DNA of 9,822 bases from Paracoccaceae bacterium (lineage in GTDB: Bacteria; Pseudomonadota; Alphaproteobacteria; Rhodobacterales; Rhodobacteraceae). The DNA lies in assembly GCA_003561595.1 (NCBI GenBank), contig PWWF01000123.1, forward strand, positions 1 to 9,822, given 5' to 3'. The notes under the pieces are model-generated. The model searched no databases and was not told where the DNA came from. It saw only the letters and a list, made by a program, of their open reading frames with translations. Of the stretch, positions 1-4,895 are shown piece by piece. How positions within the stretch are numbered: the stretch's first letter is position 1; each line of letters starts with the position of its first letter. A program made the translations under genes and the position numbers.

Positions 1-1
1 C

Positions 2-322
2 CGCGAAGCGGCTGCGCGCGTGCGGCCCATCTTCCCCAATCAGGATGATCGCGGCACGCATGTGAATATCTCGGGCATGGGTGTGCTGGCAAATGCACCG
101 AACCCGGAAAATGCCGTGGCGCTGATCGAATTCATGACCTCGCCCACGGTTCAGTCGATCCTGGCCGATCAGAACAATGAATGGCCCGTTGTGGAAGACG
201 TGACCATCTCCGGTCCGATGCGCGACTGGGCCGACTTCACCCGCAGCGACACCAACAAGGCTGTCTATGGGTCCAATCAGGCCACAGCGATCAGCATCTG
301 GGACCGCGTCGGGTTCCCCTGA
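2..322 (+). CDS. Ferric iron ABC transporter substrate-binding protein, C-terminal part (partial)
   Basis: Only the last 106 residues are in the window; the frame is open from base 2 and stops with TGA at 320-322. The family binds Fe(3+) in the periplasm and delivers it to an ABC permease. What is seen: the block FPNQDDRGTHVNISG near the start of the fragment, then a helix with ALIEFMTSPTVQSILADQNNEWPVV, which is the characteristic end of the FbpA/FutA/AfuA family (cluster with the conserved 'N-E-x-P-V' segment), and a tail with IWDRVGFP. The full family length is about 340 residues, so this is roughly the last third. The neighbour downstream on the same strand is a ferric-type ABC ATPase, which supports an iron transport role. 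Binding of another metal or a small organic ligand cannot be excluded from the C-terminus alone. Confidence 0.88.
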   Translation, partial: REAAARVRPIFPNQDDRGTHVNISGMGVLANAPNPENAVALIEFMTSPTVQSILADQNNEWPVVEDVTISGPMRDWADFTRSDTNKAVYGSNQATAISIWDRVGFP

Positions 323-347
323 TCCGGGGCAACGCCTGAACATATCG

Positions 348-373
348 GAGGCCAGCGCAGCCGCGCTGGCCTC
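348..373 (+). terminator. Hairpin after the substrate-binding protein gene
   Basis: Perfect 11-bp inverted repeat GAGGCCAGCGC / GCGCTGGCCTC with a 4-nt loop (AGCC at 359-362), 25 bases after the stop codon. The T-run that follows is poor (TCATCGATTG), so it may be a terminator, or a stem that stabilises the end of an abundant binding-protein mRNA and lowers expression of the ATPase behind it. Confidence 0.6.
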
Positions 374-548
374 TCATCGATTGTAACAGGCGCTTGGGAT
401 GACCGTGCCACAGAGATGGCGGATGATGCGCCACAGGCGCTGAGACATGCTGGTGTCAGACCGGAGTGATCTACTTATCCGATCATGTGCTGCGATGAAA
501 CGCAGAGCATGCGGTCGCGGCCCGTGCGCCAGAAACAAGGAGAATGCC

Positions 549-1679
549 ATGTCGCCCGGCACAAATGCGGCCTTGTCTGCTACGATTGCCGAAAGCGCCG
601 ATGCGTCTGCTGCGCAAACCGCCCTGCTGTCGATATCCGGTTTGAGCAAGCGGTTCACATCTGGCGGAACGATTGCCGCTGACGCCCTGTCCTTTACTCT
701 GCAGGACGGCGAAATGCTGGCATTGCTCGGGCCGTCCGGCTGCGGCAAGACAACCTGCCTGCGCATGCTCGGCGGGTTCGAGATGCCCGATGCAGGGCAG
801 ATCCTGCTGCATGGGCGCGACATCACCCGCAGCCTGCCCGAGGAACGCGGCATCGGTTTCGTGTTCCAGGATTATGCGCTGTTTCCGCATCTGAGCGTTC
901 TGGAAAACGTCAAATTCGGGCTGCGTCGTCGCACGCGGCCAGACGCCGAGGCCCGCGCCCGCGAGATGCTGGATCTGGTGGGGCTTGGCGGGCTTGGCGC
1001 GCGCAAGCCGCATGAACTCTCTGGCGGTCAGCAGCAGCGCGTGGCACTGGCGCGCACGCTGGCGATTGCGCCGCCGCTGGTCTTGCTGGATGAACCCTTC
1101 TCCAACCTTGATGCCGCGATGCGGGTCGAGACCCGGCAGGAGGTGCGGCGCCTGCTGCGGACCGCTGGCTCGGCCGCGATTCTGGTCACCCATGATCAGG
1201 AAGAGGCCATGGCCATCGCGGATCGGATTGCTGTCATGAAAGACGGCAGGCTGATCCAGATCGGGACGCCCGATGATGTCTATCGCAATCCGGTATCCGA
1301 ATTTGTGGCGTCCTTCATGGGGCGCTCGAACATTGTGCCGGGTGTGGCCAGCGACAATCAGGCGCAGACGGCGTTCGGCACCCTGGGCCTGTCGCGCCCC
1401 GCGCAGGGGGCTGTCAACCTGTCACTGCGGCCCGAACAGATCCTCCTGGATGCCGACCCTTCCAGCCCGACCAAGATCGTCGCGCGCGAATTTCGGGGTC
1501 ATGACCAGCTTTACTGGGTGCAGGACGGCGCGCGCGAACTGGTTGTCCTGTCCGGAGCAGGGGTGAGTTTCGATGTCGGAACGCGTGTGCGCCTGCGCAT
1601 CTGCGATTGCGTGACACCGCTGGAACCGGCGACAGAGGATCAGAGCGAATTGACAAAGTCGATAGATTCTGTCAGGTAA
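549..1679 (+). CDS. ABC transporter ATP-binding protein, ferric iron (FbpC-like) type
   Basis: 376-aa ATPase that would power import at the inner membrane. All the ABC motifs are visible: Walker A GPSGCGKTT (residues 61-69), Q-loop FVFQD (Q107), signature LSGGQQQRVALARTLA (157-172), Walker B LVLLDEP (177-183), D-loop SNLD and H-loop VTHDQEEA (H215). After residue about 280 comes a regulatory/TOBE-like domain with LSLRPEQILL. This layout is the MalK/PotA/FbpC class. The start at 549 is chosen because AAGGAG lies at 537-542 with a 6-nt spacer; the frame is open further upstream but without a comparable ribosome site. The first 25 residues are an Ala/Ser-rich extension before the core LLSISGLSKRF. 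No permease lies between it and the binding-protein gene, so the permease is presumably upstream of the window. Substrate is inferred from the neighbour; spermidine/putrescine or thiamine importers have similar ATPases. Confidence 0.9.
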   Translation: MSPGTNAALSATIAESADASAAQTALLSISGLSKRFTSGGTIAADALSFTLQDGEMLALLGPSGCGKTTCLRMLGGFEMPDAGQILLHGRDITRSLPEERGIGFVFQDYALFPHLSVLENVKFGLRRRTRPDAEARAREMLDLVGLGGLGARKPHELSGGQQQRVALARTLAIAPPLVLLDEPFSNLDAAMRVETRQEVRRLLRTAGSAAILVTHDQEEAMAIADRIAVMKDGRLIQIGTPDDVYRNPVSEFVASFMGRSNIVPGVASDNQAQTAFGTLGLSRPAQGAVNLSLRPEQILLDADPSSPTKIVAREFRGHDQLYWVQDGARELVVLSGAGVSFDVGTRVRLRICDCVTPLEPATEDQSELTKSIDSVR

Positions 1680-1744
1680 TAACGAGCGCCTAGCCAAGAT
1701 CAGTCAGCCCGGCACATCCAGTTACAGAGCAAGGAGCGCGCCAG

Positions 1745-1807
1745 ATGTGCAAGCCCTCAGAACTGAGCAGGCTGGCGGCACCCCGCCAAGGTGGGGACCA
1801 TGCGTGA
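1745..1807 (+). CDS. Possible 20-codon leader ORF overlapping the hemP start
   Basis: An ATG at 1745 follows a full Shine-Dalgarno AAGGAG (1731-1736) with an 8-nt spacer and opens a 20-codon frame encoding MCKPSELSRLAAPRQGGDHA. Its TGA (1805-1807) lies just past the hemP ATG at 1800, in another frame, so termination on this ORF would place ribosomes at the hemP start. It could be a leader peptide or a means of translational coupling. No homologue is recognised, and such a short ORF can arise by chance; the good ribosome site is the main argument. Confidence 0.4.
   Translation: MCKPSELSRLAAPRQGGDHA
1773..1796 (+). promoter_or_regulatory. Mutually exclusive small hairpins over the hemP ribosome site
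   Basis: Two pairings compete. Stem A is TGGCGG (1773-1778) with CCGCCA (1783-1788), loop CACC. Stem B pairs CCCC (1781-1784) with GGGG (1793-1796), or CACC (1779-1782) with GGTG (1790-1793), and would bury the Shine-Dalgarno AAGGTGG. Both lie within the putative leader ORF, so its translation could decide which forms. The stems are short and this is inference. Confidence 0.3.
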
Positions 1808-1982
1808 CCAGCCCCGCCGCGTGACACCGCTTGAGCAGTGCAAGGCGCATGCCGCCCGCAGCATTCCGATGCATCGCGCCCAAAGCCTGACACAGGACGG
1901 TACGACTGCGCATATCGATCTTGATGGGCAGATCTACACGCTGCGCATCACCCGCGCCGGAAAGCTGATCCTCACCAAATAA
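1800..1982 (+). CDS. hemP: Hemin uptake protein HemP family
   Basis: 60-aa protein whose C-terminus, IYTLRITRAGKLILTK, is the diagnostic end of the HemP family; the first 30 residues are variable, as usual. HemP proteins are found with heme and iron uptake genes; in Burkholderia a HemP has been reported to act as a regulator of heme receptor expression, so 'uptake protein' is a historical name. The ATG at 1800 is preferred over the in-frame GTG at 1791 because AAGGTGG (1788-1794) is spaced 5 nt from the ATG. It follows the ferric ABC ATPase by 120 bases on the same strand and precedes a DUF1289 gene by 40 bases, consistent with an iron-responsive cluster. No convincing Fur or Irr box was seen directly upstream of hemP. 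Confidence 0.88.
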   Translation: MRDQPRRVTPLEQCKAHAARSIPMHRAQSLTQDGTTAHIDLDGQIYTLRITRAGKLILTK

Positions 1983-1989
1983 CCCAGCC

Positions 1990-2007
1990 GCCCGCGCACC
2001 CGCGGGC
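1990..2007 (+). other. GC hairpin between hemP and the DUF1289 gene
   Basis: GCCCGCG (1990-1996) pairs with CGCGGGC (2001-2007) around a CACC loop, 8 bases behind the hemP stop. There is no T-run, so it is more likely a processing or partial-termination stem than a strong terminator. Confidence 0.4.
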
Positions 2008-2022
2008 ATGTCAGGTCAGACC

Positions 2023-2262
2023 ATGAGCAAAATCCCCTCTCCCTGCATCGATGTGTGCAAGTTCAAGCGCGAAGGCCATTGCATCGGTTGTTCGATGACC
2101 AAGGCGCAGAAATCCATGTTCAAGACGCTGAAAAAGGAAACGCACCAGCATGCCTTTCTGGACATGCTGGTGCATCAGCAGAATGATCTGGGAAAATACA
2201 GCCACTGGGCTGACGCCTATGCGCGACGCTGCGCCAGGAAGGGGGTCAAGTGCCCGATTTGA
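2023..2262 (+). CDS. DUF1289 family Cys-rich small protein
   Basis: 79-aa protein with PSPCIDVCKFKREGHCIGC near the N-terminus: four cysteines at 8, 12, 20 and 23 in the spacing C-x3-C-x7-C-x2-C typical of DUF1289 ('Fe-S protein' in some annotations). The cysteines could bind iron-sulfur or zinc; the biochemical role of the family is not established. The second half is charged, with two further cysteines near the end (RRCARKGVKCPI). The ATG at 2023 gives a family-like N-terminus directly before the CxxxC motif; an in-frame ATG at 2008 would add five residues, and neither has a strong ribosome site. It is probably co-transcribed with hemP and ends 15 bases from the convergent dps stop. Confidence 0.85.
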   Translation: MSKIPSPCIDVCKFKREGHCIGCSMTKAQKSMFKTLKKETHQHAFLDMLVHQQNDLGKYSHWADAYARRCARKGVKCPI

Positions 2263-2266
2263 GGCA

Positions 2267-2281
2267 CTGACGACCCGTCAG
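2267..2281. terminator. Small hairpin between convergent DUF1289 and dps genes
   Basis: CTGACG (2267-2272) and CGTCAG (2276-2281) form a 6-bp stem with a 3-nt loop in the 15-bp gap, overlapping the dps stop codon. No T-run on either strand; it may serve as a weak bidirectional end signal. Confidence 0.3.
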
Positions 2282-2748
2282 CCCAGATGCGCGCGCAAGA
2301 GCCAGGCGAATTTCTCATGCACCTGCCCGCGCGCAATGGCCAGATCCTGCGTCAGCAGATCGCCATGCTCTTCAGCGACAGAGGCGACACCGGCGAGCGT
2401 TGCCGCGACCGTTTCCTGGGCCTTGGCCAGCGTCTCGACCATCACTTCGGCTGTCGCATGGCCATCATGCTCGCCCACTTTCGAGCGCTTGAGCATCCCG
2501 GCCAGCTGCCCTTCGGCGTGGCCGCCAAGCGCCTTGACCCGTTCGGCCAGATCGTCTTGCGCGGTGAAATGGTCCTCGTAAACCTTCTGGAACAGGTCGT
2601 GTAGCGGGCCAAAGGCCATACCGGTCACGTTCCAGTGGAAATTCTGCGCCAGCATCGTTGTGACGGCGGTTTCTGCGACAGATTGATTGAGCGCGTCGCA
2701 GATCGCTTCCTTGGCGCTGGGTGTCAATTGTTCGGCGGTCTGGGTCAT
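2278..2748 (-). CDS. dps: Dps family DNA-binding ferritin-like protein
   Basis: 156-aa protein of normal Dps length. Dps forms a 12-subunit shell that oxidises Fe(2+) with hydrogen peroxide and stores the iron, protecting DNA in stress. The inter-subunit ferroxidase ligands are all present with the family spacing: H38 in NFHWNVTG, H50 in PLHDLF, D65 and E69 in TAQDDLAER (H-x11-H-x14-D-x3-E). The N-terminal tail is short with a single lysine, so DNA binding by a basic tail is not obvious. The start has a strong ribosome site GGGAGGG just upstream. It is convergent with the iron-uptake cluster and lies downstream of an unrecognised gene. An Irr-type palindrome lies 119 bp upstream of the ATG, suggesting iron control. 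Confidence 0.95.
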   Translation of the reverse strand: MTQTAEQLTPSAKEAICDALNQSVAETAVTTMLAQNFHWNVTGMAFGPLHDLFQKVYEDHFTAQDDLAERVKALGGHAEGQLAGMLKRSKVGEHDGHATAEVMVETLAKAQETVAATLAGVASVAEEHGDLLTQDLAIARGQVHEKFAWLLRAHLG

Positions 2749-2760
2749 GACCCTCCCTTT

Positions 2761-2771
2761 CGTGTTACACG
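2761..2771. promoter_or_regulatory. Palindrome CGTGTTACACG before dps
   Basis: Perfect 5+1+5 palindrome 12 bp upstream of the dps ATG, with a third matching arm TAACACG at 2784-2790. On the minus strand a TATCAT hexamer (2785-2780) resembles a -10 element whose transcription start would fall within about 10 bases of the palindrome, the right place for a repressor site. No -35 element is clear for it. The regulator is unknown. Confidence 0.4.
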
Positions 2772-2790
2772 TCCTGGAAATGATAACACG

Positions 2791-2856
2791 GAACTGGCTG
2801 GCATCTGGCTGGCTATCCGCTTGAGACAGGAGTTAGTGCAGGCGGCCAGCCAGTTC
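2791..2856. repeat. 12-bp inverted repeat in the dps upstream region
   Basis: GAACTGGCTGGC (2791-2802) is the exact reverse complement of GCCAGCCAGTTC (2845-2856), 42 nt apart. The left arm is followed by a second CTGGCTGGC (2805-2813), making a local direct repeat. It could form a long-range stem in a leader RNA if transcription starts upstream, or be a spaced pair of binding sites. Confidence 0.5.
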
Positions 2857-2866
2857 AAGAAGTTTT

Positions 2867-2881
2867 TTAGAATTATTCTAA
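2867..2881. promoter_or_regulatory. Candidate Irr/ICE box upstream of dps
   Basis: TTAGAATTATTCTAA is a perfect 7+1+7 palindrome in an otherwise GC-rich region and matches the TTAGAA-N3-TTCTAA core that I recall for alphaproteobacterial Irr-binding iron control elements. It overlaps the stop codon (2878-2880) of the upstream minus-strand gene and lies 119 bp from the dps ATG. A possible -35 (TTGAAC, 2858-2853) lies just downstream on the minus strand with a weak -10 (TAACTC, 2835-2830). Irr represses iron-storage genes when iron is scarce, which fits dps. Binding is inferred from sequence only. Confidence 0.6.
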
Positions 2882-3306
2882 TCTTGAGAATTTTGCTCGG
2901 TCATGACAGCCATGCGCTGCACCAGTTCGGATGCCAGCCACCCCACGGGACGGCGCAGATGCAGCGGCAAACGCGCACGCAGCAAGAAGGTGGCGCTGCA
3001 ATGATCGTCGCGCTGCAGGGCCGCAAAGAGCGCGAGCAGCCACTCTTCATCGAACGACCGTTCCTGTGCGCGCAGATCATGGATCACGGGTGCTTTAGGA
3101 AGGCTCGTTCCCAGAATCCGCAGCAAGGCATCGGCGTAATCCTGCGCCCCTTCGCGCGGGCTATGCAACAGCAAGCGGCAGGTCTCGAAGACCTCCAGCC
3201 GCGCTTTCGCGCGGCATTGGCGCATCAGCAACCGCAGCAATGACAAGGCCGGATCCTGCGCCAATGCGACCGGGTTGGCGTCATGAGCAAGAGCGGCATT
3301 CTGCAT
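2878..3306 (-). CDS. Hypothetical protein, 142 aa, upstream of dps
   Basis: I do not recognise this family. The protein is soluble-looking, mostly helical and Leu/Ala/Arg-rich, without signal peptide or membrane segment. Visible blocks are SLLRLLMRQCRAKARLEVF, then RSFDEEWLLALFAALQRDDHCSATFLL and LPLHLRRPVGWLASELVQRM. Three cysteines are scattered (in MRQCR, FETCR, DDHCS) and do not form a metal motif. The ATG at 3306 is chosen over the in-frame ATG at 3333 because AAAGGA with a 7-nt spacer precedes it, while 3333 has no ribosome site. The gene is followed on the same strand by dps with 129 bp between them, and its stop codon lies inside the Irr-type palindrome. Its upstream region is AT-rich and likely carries a promoter. 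Coding is supported by length, third-position GC and the ribosome site. Confidence 0.75.
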   Translation of the reverse strand: MQNAALAHDANPVALAQDPALSLLRLLMRQCRAKARLEVFETCRLLLHSPREGAQDYADALLRILGTSLPKAPVIHDLRAQERSFDEEWLLALFAALQRDDHCSATFLLRARLPLHLRRPVGWLASELVQRMAVMTEQNSQD

Positions 3307-3432
3307 TGGTGCATCCTTTGAACTTGCGGACATAGTACAGGTTGATGCGGAACAAATCCAGATATTTCCGACAAAATTTATTGGGTTTTAGCATCGGATT
3401 CCTGCAAGCGCGATCTTACAAGGGTCGGTCCT

Positions 3433-3455
3433 TGAAATGTCATTGCGGCATTTCA
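3433..3455. promoter_or_regulatory. Operator-like inverted repeat TGAAATG-N9-CATTTCA
   Basis: Seven-base arms (3433-3439 and 3449-3455) separated by 9 nt, in the AT-rich stretch upstream of the 142-aa minus-strand gene, about 127 bp from its start. Shape fits a dimeric regulator site; no regulator is suggested. Confidence 0.3.
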
Positions 3456-4232
3456 TACCTCATCACCCATTTGCAGAATCCTGAAACCGACGCAAAGGCG
3501 GCAACGATTCCCACAAGGAAGCGCAACATCGCACAACAGCCAGCGAGCGTGTGATCGCCGCGTCTTTCGCGCTTGGGAGTGGACTCACTCGGACCTGACC
3601 GGGCTGCGCGCGATGCGGGCTTGGCCTGGCCATTGCCGGAAGGTCTGGATTGCGGCACATGTGGAAATATGCGCCTGCTCGCGGCCTGTGCCCCCGGTCG
3701 TCATGCCCGACAACCCGAGGTCCGTCGCGATCAAGGCAGGCCAATGTGATACCGGCCTGAACCGGACCTGAATCGAGATGGCGGAACATCTCGGTGCGGC
3801 GATCCCGCCTGCGCACAGAAGCAGACCCAAGTACACGGCCCAGGTCGAGATGGCTGTTCGATGTGCCCAACGCTGGATCATCGCCTCGGGTCACGGCCCG
3901 CCGATACCGGTGGGGTTCGCTTCGCAGACCGGGTCTTTCATGGGCTGGTCCCCATTCGTCAAGCGCGTCTTCAAGTCAGCTTCCGCCCGCGAGCGACCGA
4001 CATTCCACGTCCAGGCACTCACCGCCTTGGCCATGAGCGCACAGCTCCAGAGCGTCGGCATCGATATGTCCGTCCGCCACATGATCTGAGCTGTGCCGAG
4101 ACCGTCAGCGCCAAAACAGGTCCGGCCCGCCAGACCGGCCTGCGTGTGGCTGCAAGATTGGTAACCAAGGCTTGACGCGCGTAACCTGCAGCGGGAACGA
4201 GACAAAGGCAACTACCGATGCGTCGTGTTAAA

Positions 4233-4249
4233 CCAACATCGGATGTTGG
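4233..4249. promoter_or_regulatory. 17-bp palindrome CCAACATCGGATGTTGG
   Basis: Perfect 8+1+8 inverted repeat in the region with no recognised gene, inside the 57-codon frame at 4218-4391. It looks like a transcription-factor operator or the core of a recombination or insertion site. No gene is clearly controlled by it. Confidence 0.4.
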
Positions 4250-4449
4250 GCTGACGATGGGTATCTTTGTGTCAGGTGGCGCTCCTGCGTTGCCTTGGCC
4301 TTCGCATGAGACGTTGACTCTGCTGGCGGCCCACGCGGTGTTTCGCGCGACTCGTCGCACACCTTTTCGAATTCGACATCAAGTTCGCTGATGTGTCGCG
4401 GCTGAAGCGGGTAAAGCTGCCATGTCCGGGCAAGACGAGCGGAGGAGGC

Positions 4450-4518
4450 AGGGTGGGTTGCCACCCACCTTACATCGGGCCGCGCCAGTATTACGTAGGG
4501 TGGGTGACAACCCACCCT
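4450..4518. repeat. Inverted pair of REP-like hairpins (BIME-like element)
   Basis: Two copies of one hairpin in opposite orientation. The plus copy starts with GTAG (4495-4498) and has stem AGGGTGGGT / ACCCACCCT (4497-4505, 4510-4518) with loop GACA. The minus copy reads GTAAGGTGGGT on the minus strand, stem GGTGGGT / ACCCACC (4452-4458, 4463-4469). Outside the loops the two agree at nearly every base. The GTAG-type foot followed by a GC-rich imperfect palindrome, in inverted pairs, is the pattern of REP/BIME elements mobilised by REP-associated tyrosine transposases. It starts 4 bases behind the ubiK stop and probably also acts as its transcription end. Confidence 0.65.
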
Positions 4519-4521
4519 GGG

Positions 4522-4773
4522 TCAGTCGCCCTTCGGCTGGCTTTCGAGCGCAGCAATACGCGCCTTGAGCGCTTCATTCTCTTCGCGGGCCTTCTGAGCC
4601 ATTGCGCGCACAGCGTCGAATTCCTCGCGCGTGACGAAATCGCGATCGGCCAGCCAGCGGTCCAGTACGCCCTTGACGGCAGTCTCGGCCTCGGTCCGTG
4701 CACCTTGGGCCACGCCCATGGCGTTGGTCATCAGTTGCGACACATCGTCGAGGAAACGGTTACGGGTCTGCAT
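4522..4773 (-). CDS. ubiK: UbiK-type ubiquinone biosynthesis accessory factor (BMFP domain)
   Basis: 83-aa protein with the BMFP/DUF526 layout: an amphipathic N-terminal helix (RNRFLDDVSQLMTNAMGVAQGARTEAE), a middle DRWLADRDFVTREEFDAVR segment characteristic of the family, and a C-terminal coiled coil (AQKAREENEALKARIAALES). UbiK in enterobacteria helps the aerobic ubiquinone biosynthesis complex at the membrane; the Brucella member is a membrane-fusogenic protein. The start at 4773 is preceded by AAAAGGC about 9 nt upstream. The gene diverges from lgt with 122 bp between the starts, an arrangement that I recall as common in alphaproteobacteria. Its stop is 3 bases from the REP-like pair. The family call is firm; the exact role in this organism is by analogy. 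Confidence 0.88.
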   Translation of the reverse strand: MQTRNRFLDDVSQLMTNAMGVAQGARTEAETAVKGVLDRWLADRDFVTREEFDAVRAMAQKAREENEALKARIAALESQPKGD

Positions 4774-4895
4774 GGTGGCTGCCTTTTGCGATTGCCTGTT
4801 CCTGATATATGCGACCGGAAGGCCGAAAACTCAAGGTTGACTTCCCCTGCCCGACCGCGCCAGACAGTCGCAACCTCAATACCGGTGCCCCATAC

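Larger units (their letters stand above)
3307..4447. other. 1.1-kb stretch without a recognisable gene
   Basis: The part from about 3340 to 3480 is AT-rich compared with its surroundings and probably holds the promoter of the 142-aa gene on the minus strand. From 3585 to 4211 the minus strand has one frame of about 209 codons interrupted only by TGA at 3891-3893; the pieces contain a hydrophobic segment (ISTWAVYLGLLLCAGGIAAP) and a MKDPVC string, but no family is recognised. At 4218-4391 a 57-codon plus-strand frame has a fair ribosome site (AAAGG at 4204-4208) and no recognisable domain. The overlapping plus-strand frames are equally unremarkable. The region may be decayed coding sequence, a spacer, or hold lineage-specific small genes. 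Confidence 0.5.

Noticed and set aside
386..441. 9-bp direct repeat ACAGGCGCT before the ABC ATPase gene
   Set aside because: Two short copies in GC-rich DNA are compatible with chance and there is no symmetry or spacing pattern.
483..1193. Long minus-strand frame of 236 codons opposite the ABC ATPase
   Set aside because: Antisense shadow of a gene with all ABC motifs; the translated product has no domain features.
3345..3554. Plus-strand frame of about 69 codons in the AT-rich stretch
   Set aside because: No ribosome site, no recognisable domain, and it lies over the likely promoter region of the divergent minus-strand gene.
3906..3956. MKDPVC string on the minus strand resembling the start of YHS or heavy-metal-associated domains
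   Set aside because: Only six residues match; the frame ends at a TGA after ten more residues and the rest of the domain is absent in all frames.
4218..4391. 57-codon plus-strand frame with AAAGG upstream
   Set aside because: The ribosome site is only fair and the product shows no domain or composition pattern; kept only as a remark in the description of the empty stretch.
4785..4895. Possible divergent promoters between ubiK and lgt
   Set aside because: TTGAGT/CATATA on the minus strand and TTGACT on the plus strand were seen, but the -10 elements are too weak to annotate.
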